Origin: Polycladomyces zharkentensis
GTDB taxonomy: Bacteria > Bacillota > Bacilli > Thermoactinomycetales > JIR-001
Reading direction: 5' to 3'
Assembly: GCF_016938855.1 (NCBI RefSeq)
Contig: NZ_JAFHAP010000008.1
Location: forward strand, 558,280-622,279
DNA length: 64,000 nt
The notes beneath the pieces are model-generated. The model was not told where the DNA came from and ran no database searches. It saw only the letters and a program-made list of their open reading frames with translations. The position numbers and the translations under genes are program-made. This document shows, piece by piece, positions 26,930 to 35,001 of this stretch. The first letter of the stretch is position 1. Every line of letters starts with the position of its first letter.

Positions 26930-27373
26930 TCATTCGATCAGCCCCAACCGAATCGCTACCGCCCGGAGAGCCAGCTCATAGCTGAGAAAGCCGAGTCCCG
27001 CGATTTGACCGACGGCGGCCGGCGCCGTGACAGAATGCGCCCGAAACGCTTCGCGATTATGTATGTTGGACAGATGTACCTCGATCGCAGGTACTTCCAC
27101 AGAGGCCAAGGCGTCCCGAAGGGCGTAACTGTAGTGTGTCAATGCACCGGGGTTGATGATGAGATGATCAAACGTTCCATCCGCGGCATGAATCCGGTCA
27201 ATCAATTCTCCTTCATGGTTGGACTGAAACGTTTCCACTTTCAACCCCCATGCACGACCCATTTCTTCCAGACGGCGGTTTAGCTCTGCCAATGTTTTTC
27301 GGCCATATACACCGGGCTCCCTTTTCCCCAGCCGGTTCAAATTGGGGCCGTGCAGCACGAGTACCTTCGGCAT
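26930..27373 (-). CDS. aroQ: 3-dehydroquinate dehydratase, type II
   Basis: Third step of the shikimate pathway. The 147-residue product shows the type II signatures VLHGPNLNRLGKREPGVYG (with the catalytic tyrosine of VYG), QSNHEGELIDRIH, INPGALTHYSYALRDAL and VEVHLSNIHNREAFRAHS-like EVHLSNIHNREAFR. ATG 27373 follows GAGGAGGTGTGCCG; the longer frame to 27409 lacks a ribosome site. First gene of the aroQ-yqhT-efp operon, divergent from yqhQ. Confidence 0.95.
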   Translation of the reverse strand: MPKVLVLHGPNLNRLGKREPGVYGRKTLAELNRRLEEMGRAWGLKVETFQSNHEGELIDRIHAADGTFDHLIINPGALTHYSYALRDALASVEVPAIEVHLSNIHNREAFRAHSVTAPAAVGQIAGLGFLSYELALRAVAIRLGLIE

Positions 27374-27465
27374 CGGCACACCTCCTCTCTCCTTCGCCAA
27401 TTGTACCACAAAATCCCTTGTTGACGCAGAATTTCACCGGATAACTGCGACGAACGCCGTTTCTG

Positions 27466-27474
27466 TGATACAAT
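27466..27474 (+). promoter_or_regulatory. Extended -10 promoter of yqhQ
   Basis: TGATACAAT matches the extended -10 form (TGnTAnAAT) about 77 bases before the yqhQ start. No good -35 box is seen, as is usual for extended -10 promoters. Confidence 0.5.
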
Positions 27475-27550
27475 GGGAATACATCACAACACAAGAACGT
27501 ATTTTCGACCGTTCTTCTATATGGAAATTACAAAAAGGCGGTGTGGGTAA

Positions 27551-28513
27551 GTGTCGGAAAAACCAGTCGCATACGGCGGGCAGGCCGTCATCGAAGGGGT
27601 GATGTTCGGAGGGCGTTATGTTCAAGTGACCGCCATCCGACGCAAAGACGGCTCGATCGAAACCTGGGAATTGGTACGAAATCCATCACCATTTTTATCT
27701 TTCCTGAAAAAAATCCCCCTGATTCGGGGTATCGTGGCATTGATCGAGGCGAGCGCATCCGGTGCCAAGCACCTGCAATTTGCGACGGAACGATATGAAT
27801 TGGATGATTCCAATGAGGAGTCCCGGCAGGAAGATCGACGTTCCCCGTCTAAATTAACCACATATATCGGTGTGGCCGTCGTCGGTGTCCTCTCTCTGGT
27901 GATCGGAAAAATCCTTTTCACCGCATTGCCGGCTTTTTTGGCCAGTGTATTGTTTGACCGGTATGTCCATAATCTGGTCACCCAAAATCTGATCGAAGGC
28001 GGCATCAAAACTTTGCTTCTCCTTGCGTATCTTGTATTGATATCGCAGACGCCGACAGTCAAACGGGTCTTCCAATATCACGGGGCGGAACACAAAGTGA
28101 TTAACGCCTATGAATCAGGGGTAGAATTAACAATAAGAAACGTCCAACGGCAGTCCACCCTTCATTACCGATGCGGCAGCAGTTTCATCATACTGACTGT
28201 TCTTGTCGGGGTGATTGTCTACTCCTTTTTTCCCTACGACAACGTCTGGGAACGCATCGGCATCCGGCTGTTGCTTCTGCCCATGGTGGTCGGACTCTCC
28301 TACGAATTGTTGAAATTGACCAACGCTTTGCGAGATGTTCCCGGCCTCTCCTATCTGGGGTATCCCGGACTCTGGCTGCAAAAGTTGACCACCCGACAAC
28401 CGGATGATGATCAAGTGGAAGTGGCCATTGCCGCATTCAATAAAATGAGGGAGCTGGATTTGCAAACCGAAGCAACGGTCGCATCCTCCTCGCTGGCACA
28501 CTCCCGTTCGTAA
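27551..28513 (+). CDS. yqhQ: DUF1385 membrane protein YqhQ
   Basis: A 320-residue membrane protein of the YqhQ/DUF1385 family. Diagnostic pieces are YGGQAVIEGVMFGGR near the N-terminus and FQYHGAEHKVINAYESGVEL near residue 175, with four or five membrane segments and a C-terminal YLGYPGLWLQKLTTRQPDD block. Function is unknown; the family is widespread in Firmicutes beside aroQ/efp. Start GTG 27551 follows AAAGGCGGTG. Confidence 0.9.
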   Translation: MSEKPVAYGGQAVIEGVMFGGRYVQVTAIRRKDGSIETWELVRNPSPFLSFLKKIPLIRGIVALIEASASGAKHLQFATERYELDDSNEESRQEDRRSPSKLTTYIGVAVVGVLSLVIGKILFTALPAFLASVLFDRYVHNLVTQNLIEGGIKTLLLLAYLVLISQTPTVKRVFQYHGAEHKVINAYESGVELTIRNVQRQSTLHYRCGSSFIILTVLVGVIVYSFFPYDNVWERIGIRLLLLPMVVGLSYELLKLTNALRDVPGLSYLGYPGLWLQKLTTRQPDDDQVEVAIAAFNKMRELDLQTEATVASSSLAHSRS

Positions 28514-28554
28514 GTCGGCTTTTCGGATTCTTCATGGAATGAGGGTGAATGGTC

Positions 28555-28860
28555 ATGGTAAGGCAACCAAACAACGGGTGGCGTCTGATCCTGTTCGTCT
28601 TGATGGGCATCGGTTTCCTCCGCCTGCTCGTCGTCAATCCTGTTCAAGTATTGATTCCCCTGCTCATTGCCGGTGTTGTCTTTTACCTGTACAAGTTTCC
28701 ACCGCAATGGTTTCTGCGGTGGAACATCCCCTCTCATTCCCGGTCGATCCGCCCGCGTAAAAAAGGGCGGCCGACAGGAAACCGCTTTCGTGGCAGGCGC
28801 CCTGCTTTCCGCGTGATTGAAGGCAATAAAAAGCCGGAACAAAAAACAAAAACCCCATGA
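28555..28860 (+). CDS. Small membrane protein with basic tail
   Basis: A 101-residue protein with two closely spaced hydrophobic segments (LILFVLMGIGFLRLLVV and LIPLLIAGVVFYLYKF) and a strongly basic C-terminal tail (RPRKKGRPTGNRFRGRRP), which should face the cytoplasm and could contact nucleic acid or lipid head groups. ATG 28555 is chosen because GAGGGTG is seven bases ahead; ATG 28549 is too close. It follows yqhQ by 41 bases and is probably co-transcribed. No family is recognised. Confidence 0.65.
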   Translation: MVRQPNNGWRLILFVLMGIGFLRLLVVNPVQVLIPLLIAGVVFYLYKFPPQWFLRWNIPSHSRSIRPRKKGRPTGNRFRGRRPAFRVIEGNKKPEQKTKTP

Positions 28861-28936
28861 CAAATCACCACCAAGAGCGAAACCCGAATTCCAACTCGAA
28901 CCAGGGTGCATCCGGCGACCGTGGATTCCGATATAT

Positions 28937-29003
28937 GGGTGGCCTTTTTGGATGAGTGACTTTTCAGCACAGCCATTCTGGATCGCAAGGAAAAAGGCCA
29001 CCC
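28937..29003. repeat. Long-loop inverted repeat between convergent genes
   Basis: GGGTGGCCTTTTT (28937-28949) and AAAAAGGCCACCC (28991-29003) are perfect 13-base arms with a 41-base loop. It lies between the rightward small membrane protein gene and the leftward PrcB-like gene and probably stops transcription from both sides. Confidence 0.6.
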
Positions 29004-29051
29004 GGAAGCCTGAATATGATACGAATACGGATTGGGCACAGACGCACAGAC

Positions 29052-29408
29052 TTAAAACAATGCATCGGTGGCCTCATCCACCACTTTGGGCGTCCCGGTG
29101 ACGATCCCCAACAGATAGGGTATGGTCACGATCTGCGGATAGACAAATTCGGGTTCGGGGGACAACACCTTAACCACGATCCGGGTGTAGCCCTGTCCCG
29201 TTTCCACTTTCACCAACTGAAGCCGGTAGCCCGCATTTGGTTTTTCCCCCAGCGTGATCAACAAATAGCGACGGTTGCCATAATTGTACAAATGCGTTCC
29301 TTTTTTCTTTTTATGCTGCGACAGCCACTGCAAAACCCGGGGAGACAAGCGCGACTCCTCTCGATGGGTGATCAATCTGAACCCTCTGAAATTTTTTCTC
29401 TCTGACAT
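29052..29408 (-). CDS. PrcB_C-domain protein
   Basis: A 118-residue protein whose centre (RRYLLITLGEKPNAGYRLQL through ETGQGYTRIVVKVLSPEPEF to QIVTIPYLLGIV) matches the PrcB_C domain, named after a treponemal protease-complex inhibitor. No signal peptide or membrane segment is seen, so the usual secreted location is doubtful. ATG 29408 follows GGGGGGAGAAAA. It follows yqhO by 14 bases and is probably in the same transcript; this slot is held by yqhP in B. subtilis, but I cannot show that the two are related. Confidence 0.7.
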   Translation of the reverse strand: MSERKNFRGFRLITHREESRLSPRVLQWLSQHKKKKGTHLYNYGNRRYLLITLGEKPNAGYRLQLVKVETGQGYTRIVVKVLSPEPEFVYPQIVTIPYLLGIVTGTPKVVDEATDALF

Positions 29409-29422
29409 TTTTCTCCCCCCTC

Positions 29423-30373
29423 CTATCCCGACTCCGTCGGACGAATGGTGTAGGAAACACCCCGCTTCGCCCGACGTACCGCCAAATATTCAGCGAATGT
29501 CCAGTTACGGAAAAAATTTTCCGCCGCTTGTCTGCCTGCTTCATACAGTAATCGCCGTTTTTCCTTGGAGATGTGGAATTCAATCATCTTGACGTCCAGC
29601 GATGGAACCAATATGGTCCGTACCTTTTCCTGATCCTTTATATACCGGTTGTCATGCGCCTCCATCATCGTCAGAAAGAGCGCCCGCAACAGGGTAATCG
29701 GACCAAAAATGCGATGTTCCTCCCCGCTTAAATCGGAAACGAGGCGAAAACCGAATGTGGGCCATCGCGGTTGTTCCTGATCAAACAACCAAACCGGGAA
29801 GTTGCTGAGAATGGCACCATCGACAACATAGCAGATTTTTTTGGATATCCGGTTGACCACCTTCACCGGATCAAAAAAATACGGGATACTGCAACTCATC
29901 CGCACTGCTCGGGCCACGGTCAGTTTGACCGGATCGTATCCGTAGTCGCGATAATCATGAGGGAGAACCATCAGGTTTCCTCCGCTGATATCCGATGCGA
30001 TGATGGACAATTCACACTCTTTCAGGTCTGCAAACGTATAGACACCCCGACGTGCCAACAGCTCGCCGACCCACTTTTCCAGCGATCCGCCCGGATACAA
30101 TCCCTTGTGAATCCACAACCGCAAAGCCGGACCCACATACGGAATGCGATGGTACCACGTCTTGGGCATAAACTGCAGGAAATCTTGTTCCATCATCAGT
30201 TTGTGAATGTCACAAGCGCGGTAACCAGCCGCCAGCAGCGCCGCGATGATGGACCCGGCAGACGTACCCGCCAATCGCTTCCATCGATACCCTTTCTCCT
30301 CCGCCACAGTCAGGGCCCCGACCAAACCGATGGCTTTGACCCCGCCGCCCTCAAATACCGCATCAGCCCACAA
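29423..30373 (-). CDS. yqhO: Patatin-like phospholipase YqhO
   Basis: A patatin-family serine hydrolase, predicted to cleave acyl chains from phospholipids. The 316-residue product has the oxyanion motif FEGGGVKAIGLVGAL near the N-terminus, the nucleophile elbow GTSAGS near residue 37 and the catalytic Asp in VVDGAILSNFP near residue 190. TTG 30373 is preferred because GGGAGGG is six bases ahead and the enzyme core starts right after; ATG 30379 abuts the ribosome site. Synteny with mntR agrees with B. subtilis yqhO. Confidence 0.88.
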   Translation of the reverse strand: MWADAVFEGGGVKAIGLVGALTVAEEKGYRWKRLAGTSAGSIIAALLAAGYRACDIHKLMMEQDFLQFMPKTWYHRIPYVGPALRLWIHKGLYPGGSLEKWVGELLARRGVYTFADLKECELSIIASDISGGNLMVLPHDYRDYGYDPVKLTVARAVRMSCSIPYFFDPVKVVNRISKKICYVVDGAILSNFPVWLFDQEQPRWPTFGFRLVSDLSGEEHRIFGPITLLRALFLTMMEAHDNRYIKDQEKVRTILVPSLDVKMIEFHISKEKRRLLYEAGRQAAENFFRNWTFAEYLAVRRAKRGVSYTIRPTESG

Positions 30374-30469
30374 GGTCATCCCTCCCGATATGCTCCTGGT
30401 TTATCTATATGTAACGCGAAAGAGAAAAAACTATGGAACCGCACTCCAGACTTTATCATGAGCGACCGG

Positions 30470-30750
30470 AAAACCCGTCCTTCAGGGTGATGACTTGCTC
30501 CGCCTACGTCTTTTTTACGATCTGACCGCCTTTCGAGAAACTTGTGACATGTTGTGAGGAATCCACTTCCATCACTGGCTCACTGACTCAGCTCTGCCTT
30601 GAAAGCCGTGAATTGGACGGCATCCTCCCAACCCGCGTCTGCAATGCTCTCGGCAAGACGATGTTTTTCACATCCCCCGGATGTTCAAGTCTTCAAAAGC
30701 GATCCCATCGTAGTTGTCCACCAAAATATCGGCTGATTTTGTAAGTGGCG
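30470..30750 (-). pseudogene. Decayed tnpB (OrfB) remnant
   Basis: On the minus strand the frame DGIAFEDLNIRGM is followed by a stop, and after a frame change the next stretch reads EKHRLAESIADAGWEDAVQF, then in another frame VDSSQHVTSFSKGGQIVKK. These match in order the RuvC-II glutamate block (ALEDLNVKGM), the SI-DA-W helix and the zinc-finger entry (CSSCGQIVKKT) of IS605-type TnpB proteins. Several frameshifts and lost cysteines show long decay. The lower edge (GGAAAACCCGTCCTTCAGG) resembles an element end. Confidence 0.6.
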
Positions 30751-30971
30751 TCTTTTCACGGAAGCACTGAAAACCACTATGCGAACAAGTCGTCATGAAA
30801 CATCGATCACACAGGTTTGGACGAAATCTTCGTGGACGGATGTGGAAGCGGCTGCGACCCGCCGCGCAGAGCCAGTCACGACAATGTGAAACGGGAGCCG
30901 ATTTCCCGCCTTCTCTCCATAGCCTGACGGCAAAGAGTCGCTCGGCAGGGAAACGGCTCCCGCTTGAACCA
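30751..30971. other. Spacer left of mntR
   Basis: No supported gene. It may include further traces of the tnpB remnant but no frame is recognisable; the right part is the hairpin at 30892-30962. Confidence 0.4.
30892..30962 (-). terminator. Long-loop hairpin after mntR
   Basis: CGGGAGCCGATTTCCC (30892-30907) pairs with GGGAAACGGCTCCCG (30948-30962) with one unpaired base and a 40-base loop. On the minus strand it begins 10 bases after the mntR stop and is followed by TTTCACATTGT. It probably ends mntR transcription. Confidence 0.55.
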
Positions 30972-31433
30972 TTATTCCACCGTTTTTCCGCTGTCCACGT
31001 CCTGTTCCGCTTCTGAAACCTCGTCGGCCTCTTTGAGCGCCCGTAGTTCTGCAATTCGTTCCGGATTTCGCTGGAAATACTCCACCAGATATTCAATGCA
31101 CGTGATGGAATCCCAGCTCAGATGATGTTCGATTCCCTCGACATCCTGATAGATCTTCTCCTCGCTCACACCGATGATGCGCAGAAAATCCTCCAAAAGA
31201 TCGTGGCGGTCCACCAACCGTTTGCCGATTTTTTTCCCTTTGGGGGTGAGAACCAAACCGCGATATTTCTCATATACCAAGTATTTGTCCTTGTCCAGTT
31301 TCTGCACCATCTTGGTGACGGACGAGGGGTGCACGTCCAACGCTTCGGCAATGTCGGAAACGCGCGCATAACCCTTCTGATCAATCAATTTGTAGATGTT
31401 TTCCAAGTAATCCTCCATACTGGGTGTCGGCAT
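30972..31433 (-). CDS. mntR: Manganese transport regulator MntR
   Basis: A 153-residue DtxR-family regulator that represses manganese uptake and activates export when Mn2+ is bound. It has the N-terminal winged HTH ([20 protein letters not shown]) and metal ligands recognisable as MEDYLENIY (Asp8-like), [13 protein letters not shown] and [10 protein letters not shown]. The tail after residue 138 is about 10 residues longer than in B. subtilis MntR and acidic. ATG 31433 follows GGGGAGGATTCGC. The neighbour yqhO is conserved. Confidence 0.93.
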   Translation of the reverse strand: MPTPSMEDYLENIYKLIDQKGYARVSDIAEALDVHPSSVTKMVQKLDKDKYLVYEKYRGLVLTPKGKKIGKRLVDRHDLLEDFLRIIGVSEEKIYQDVEGIEHHLSWDSITCIEYLVEYFQRNPERIAELRALKEADEVSEAEQDVDSGKTVE

Positions 31434-31719
31434 GCGAATCCTCCCCTGTCCGTCGTTTCCGTTCTATTAGTGAAGCACATTTATTTTACCACAAACTTGG
31501 CTGTTGTGAAGAAGTTTCTCACCAATATACCAGCAATGATGGATTGGCAAATCCCTTTTCCGACTCACTCTACCGACCTGCAAACGAATCGGGAAAGTGC
31601 TTAGCGGACATACCCGCCCAATCATTCCGTGCTTTTCCGGTTTTCTGCTCGATCGGGCTTAGGTTCTCACTCACCTGGTTCGACATTGCCCCCTGTTGAA
31701 ATGACCAAACACACCCTGG
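31434..31719. other. Spacer upstream of mntR
   Basis: No gene, repeat copy or clear terminator is recognised. An AT-rich patch around 31470-31500 probably holds the mntR promoter on the minus strand (GTAAAATAAATGTG), but no confident -35/-10 pair can be set. Confidence 0.35.
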
Positions 31720-32271
31720 TTACGCTGATCCTTTGACTGCCATCCTCACGGCTTTCACCAGTTGGCGTCCCAGTTGTTCCAAGCGGTTCTGCAATTTTTC
31801 ATCCTTCAGCGTACCGTCCGGTCGAAACGCCTGATACGACTGGGGCACTGACGGCATCGACGGCAACGGCCACGCATGCAGCGTGCGGCAGATGATGTTG
31901 AGTGTATTGAGCGTGTTGGTCGCACCCATCGCACCGCCAGAGGTCCCAACCAAGGCGACGAATTTGCCTTCCAATTCCCGTGCCCCGATGAAATCGAGTG
32001 CGTTTTTCAGCGCTCCGGACACACTGCCATGATACTCCGGCGACCCGATAATGAACGCGTCGGCTTCAAGCATCCATTGTTTGAACAGGTGAACCGATTC
32101 CGGATAAGTGGACTCATCCTCACGGCAATCGTACACCGGCAGATTCAATTCGCGCAGATCGACACGTCGAACCTTGGCGCCTTCGGCTTCCGCGGCTTTT
32201 GCCACGATCTCCACCGCTTTTTTCGTCGTGGATTCCGGATTCATGCTACCGGAAACGGCAACGATGTTCAT
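31720..32271 (-). CDS. NADPH-dependent FMN reductase family protein
   Basis: A 183-residue flavodoxin-fold oxidoreductase. The FMN phosphate loop is VAVSGSMNPESTTKKAV near the N-terminus and the second flavin motif is IGSPEYHGSVSGALKNALDFI (about residues 77-97), typical of the azoreductase/chromate reductase-like group. It reduces flavin or quinone-like substrates with NADPH; the real substrate is unknown. ATG 32271 follows GAGGAGTGGAGCTG; the frame is open to 32307. It appears to be a single-gene unit. Confidence 0.88.
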   Translation of the reverse strand: MNIVAVSGSMNPESTTKKAVEIVAKAAEAEGAKVRRVDLRELNLPVYDCREDESTYPESVHLFKQWMLEADAFIIGSPEYHGSVSGALKNALDFIGARELEGKFVALVGTSGGAMGATNTLNTLNIICRTLHAWPLPSMPSVPQSYQAFRPDGTLKDEKLQNRLEQLGRQLVKAVRMAVKGSA

Positions 32272-32321
32272 CAGCTCCACTCCTCGTTTTAAAGCAATTA
32301 TCATCATTCATCGTTTACAAA

Positions 32322-32450
32322 AAGAGCAGCTACCACACGGCTAAAGCCGTAGGCTTGTACCTGTCCATCAGTACCAACGCTTCCAAGAAGCTCCTGCCTT
32401 GGAGTGACGGTACAGGGCAGGCTGACAGCTACCCGTCCGACACAAGTCAT
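32322..32450 (-). ncRNA. Candidate omega-RNA region at the tnpB 3' end
   Basis: IS200/IS605 elements encode a guide RNA that overlaps the end of tnpB and runs to the right end. Here the 130 bases after the tnpB stop hold several short hairpins (GGACGG...CCGTCC, AGGCAGGAGC, CGGCTTTAGCCG) in the right place. As the nuclease gene is broken, the RNA is probably a relic. Confidence 0.4.
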
Positions 32451-33456
32451 TGTGCCGTCCCTGCACCAAGGTACTCAATTCCCTTTCTTTGCAGATTCAT
32501 CGCTGCAATACGGTCATCATTAGAAGCGTAACCACATGTTCTGCAACGAAAGATATGTTTTTTCTTGTTTCGATTTGCTTTTTCAGTGTGTCCGCATTTC
32601 GGGCAAGTTTAAGAAGTGTATTTTGGATCAACAGTAATTACAGTAGATTGGTTCATTTTCGCCTTGTATTTCATTGTGTACCAACAGGTACGCTTATTAC
32701 AATAATACTGTTTTTTCCTGCTTTTTCAACGAGTGCCTTAGATACCGCATGATTCATATGCGTCATCCAACGGTTTTCTCGTTGACCAATGGCTTTCAGT
32801 CTCCTTCGGGCCGAAGGAGTTCCTCTCCTCTGAAGAGATTTTCTGATTCGTTGGAAGTGAGCTTTCTTGTCTTTGATCCACCGTCCTCTGAAGAAGGTGG
32901 TGATTCCCTTCGAGTCGTAAGCAGTTGCTATGAAATTGATTCCCGGATCAACCCTGACGACATTTCGAACTTGATTGAGATCTGCGTCTTCAAATGTCTT
33001 CAACATGGGAATATGTAAAAAGTACTTTCCTTTCTTTTGAACCAGTTTGGATGTTCCAAATTTCCATGTACCATCAAAGAAGTGTTCCATCCCTTTTGTT
33101 TCGAATGGAACCATGATTCTTCCATCCAGAGTGTTTACAGAAAATACACCTTTTGTAAGGAGGTAGTCTCTGTTCCAAAACAGATCATACTCCGGTTTCT
33201 TGAAACGGATTTTTGTCCATTGATGCCCATTGGATTGTACAGATTTATATTTAGCGATCACGGACCTTGCAACACTTTGAGCCATTTGGGATCGAAGGCC
33301 ATATCCAAGCTTTGCCTGACCAAGAACCTTTGTTTTCAATACAACTTTCGAAACATGGTTCAAACCTTATTTAATGGCTCTTATGGTCTGCAACAAAAGT
33401 TCTTTCTGTTCTTCATTTGGTAGGATTTTCATCTTAGCGGTAATGGTTAATTCCAT
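32447..33456 (-). pseudogene. tnpB: tnpB RNA-guided nuclease pseudogene
   Basis: From ATG 33456 the frame reads MELTITAKMKILPNEEQKEL and is readable as TnpB down to 32447. It is broken three times: a stop after TIRAIK (TAA where CAA is expected), an internal deletion with frameshift near 32672 that removes the RuvC-II region after IIVISVPVGTQ, and a second stop in VDPKYTS-TCPKCG (again TAA for CAA). The RuvC-I block reads VRVDPGINF instead of the usual VGVDLGINF. The zinc finger (CPKCGH ... CRTCGY) and final DDRIAAMNLQRKGIEY are intact. Clearly inactive. Confidence 0.9.
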
Positions 33457-33636
33457 CCCTTTTTCACCACATTTCTTCAATAACTTGTAGGTAATTTAAT
33501 CTATTGAAACTTATTTGTCAATTGAAAGGAGGAAAGGGCGGCTCCTCCCACGGTTAAAGCCGATGGGTTTCCGCCGCCCGATTTACTGTGGAAGGGAAGC
33601 CAGCCATTCCCTTGCAGACAGCTTGCGTTCCCTTTC

Positions 33637-34098
33637 TCACATTCCCTCAGGCGGTGCGGGGGTATTCGTCGGCGACAATTGTTGTCCGTATTTTTGCTCG
33701 ATTTGTTGACGCACCTCTTGGAGCGTCTCCCCCGCTTCGATTCCCTTTTTGGCATCCATCACCACATTGACGCAAATCTCGCACGCGGAGCCGTGCACAT
33801 TGTACTCCGTTTGACCGTTTGCTTTTTTTCCGGCAATGAAACAGCTTTTCACACTTTCATGCCCCAGTGATCCGCATCCGCAATAACACGGAATATACTG
33901 AAGCTGATCCGCATTGGCCTCGGCAAAGGCATACGCCTCCCGCACATGCGGTACCGTCGATTGTTTGACGAACGCCGGCATGGCTTGTCCTGACGTGTGC
34001 CGCTGCCCGCCCGTACCGACCTTTGCATCGGTACCATCAGCGCAACCCGCGGCAAAAAGCAAGAGTGCGGCGGTTGTTCCTATCCACCATCGTTTCAC
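33637..34098 (-). CDS. PCYCGC-motif lipoprotein
   Basis: A 153-residue predicted lipoprotein: signal peptide with lipobox LLLFAAGC (cysteine near residue 19), a linker, then the diagnostic YIPCYCGCGSLGHESVKSCFI near residue 88 and a later CEICV pair. The cysteine-rich core gives the family its name; a metal or redox role at the outer membrane face is likely but unproven. ATG 34098 has only a weak ribosome site (ACGGGTGAAACG). It lies right beside the tnpB element, about 50 bases from its edge, and does not seem damaged. Confidence 0.8.
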   Translation of the reverse strand: MKRWWIGTTAALLLFAAGCADGTDAKVGTGGQRHTSGQAMPAFVKQSTVPHVREAYAFAEANADQLQYIPCYCGCGSLGHESVKSCFIAGKKANGQTEYNVHGSACEICVNVVMDAKKGIEAGETLQEVRQQIEQKYGQQLSPTNTPAPPEGM

Positions 34099-34257
34099 CC
34101 GTTCACTCGCTCCTCTCCATCCCGATCATCTCCCATTATATTCAAAAAATATGACGGGGAAAAGCCAAACCTCGGGGTGGGGATGATGGTGTGACGCGCG
34201 CGGCAGGCTGATAGCCCGCTTGGTAAAGGTCAACACTTCTGCCCAGTGATCCATTGT

Positions 34258-34767
34258 TCAGTCGACGCCATTCTCCTCCGCTTCCATTGTCTTCTTAATC
34301 CCGTGGGCTGTCACGGAGATGTAATCGACCATAACGAAACCGCTTTTGACCGAGATGGCGACCACCATGTTTTTGGTGACGGGCGATGGAGGAGGAACGA
34401 TGGTGAAAAAGGTGAAAAATCGTCTGGGCTTTCTATTCGGCGGATCTACCGTCAGAGGCGTTTGGCCTAACAACCTCCCATTCTGCCCCATATAGGCAAC
34501 GTTGGCTACGGCGCGTGCCCCTGCCTGTGGTGAGTGGTTCATGACGCGAAAGCGAAGGTGATACGCGCATCGCCAATTAAAAGGACCTTTTACCACCTGA
34601 TAGATCAGTCCACCGGGACCCATGGCGACGGAGACATCTCCCTCCGCCATCGGATTGGCCACCAGATGAGCCTTTTTGCCGCGCCAACGGTGGAATCCGG
34701 AGGTGAAATTGCCGTTCGTCAAGATGTTTTGACCGTTGCAAGCCAAGGTGCTTCCCTCTTTTCTCAT
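34258..34767 (-). CDS. Carbohydrate-binding-like (jelly-roll) hypothetical protein
   Basis: About 169 residues without signal peptide. The opening NILTNGNFTSGFHRWRG and the alternating beta-strand pattern (YHLRFRVMNHSP, ANVAYMGQNGRLLGQ, TFFTIVPPPSPVTKNMVVA) resemble NTTRR/CBM-type jelly-roll domains seen in Bacillus spore-surface or secreted proteins. The start is uncertain: ATG 34767 has a modest GAGTGAG ahead, ATG 34782 and GTG 34851 are in frame upstream. It stands alone and divergent from hutH. Function unknown. Confidence 0.55.
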   Translation of the reverse strand: MRKEGSTLACNGQNILTNGNFTSGFHRWRGKKAHLVANPMAEGDVSVAMGPGGLIYQVVKGPFNWRCAYHLRFRVMNHSPQAGARAVANVAYMGQNGRLLGQTPLTVDPPNRKPRRFFTFFTIVPPPSPVTKNMVVAISVKSGFVMVDYISVTAHGIKKTMEAEENGVD

Positions 34768-34875
34768 CGCTATCTCACTCATTACAATATATGCGGATTG
34801 CCGCACGTTCCCTTGGACTCCTGGTAAAAAAGGCTCGCCTCCGTCACCCACAACATTCCATTTTCACGACAAAGA

Positions 34876-34884
34876 TGATACAAT
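34876..34884 (+). promoter_or_regulatory. Extended -10 promoter of hutH
   Basis: TGATACAAT is an extended -10 element placed so that the transcript would start near 34890, giving a leader of about 110 bases before hutH. No clear -35 box is seen. Confidence 0.5.
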
Positions 34885-34912
34885 AACGTCAACAGAATCA
34901 TGGGAAGATTTC

Positions 34913-34979
34913 GCCGACCTTGGTTGGAAAGGGGGGATGGTCACATTCCATCCCTCCTCCTCCGGGTCGGCTTTTCTTT
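34913..34979 (+). terminator. Leader terminator (putative attenuator) of hutH
   Basis: GCCGACC (34913-34919) pairs with GGTCGGC (34965-34971), enclosing a second stem GGGATGG-TCACATT-CCATCCC (about 34935-34955), and is followed by TTTTCTTT. It sits between the only visible promoter and the hutH ribosome site. In B. subtilis the hut operon is controlled by HutP at a terminator before hutH; no hutP gene is nearby here, so the mechanism is inferred. Confidence 0.6.
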
Positions 34980-35001
34980 GATAAAGGAGTGACGCATTAG
35001 T

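Larger units (their letters stand above)
32322..33585 (-). mobile_element. Decayed IS605-type (tnpB-only) element
   Basis: A degenerate tnpB is flanked by terminal regions of the IS200/IS605 type: on the right, GGCGGCTCCTCCCACGG-TTAAAG-CCGATGGG-TTTCC (about 33539-33573) and on the left CACACGG-CTAAAG-CCGTAGG (about 32336-32353), each a subterminal hairpin. No tnpA is present. The exact cleavage sites cannot be fixed from one copy, so the edges are approximate. Confidence 0.7.

Noticed and set aside
30668-31096. 142-codon leftward frame overlapping mntR
   Set aside because: Antisense-frame shadow over the mntR end; only its last 20 codons match the TnpB remnant already listed.
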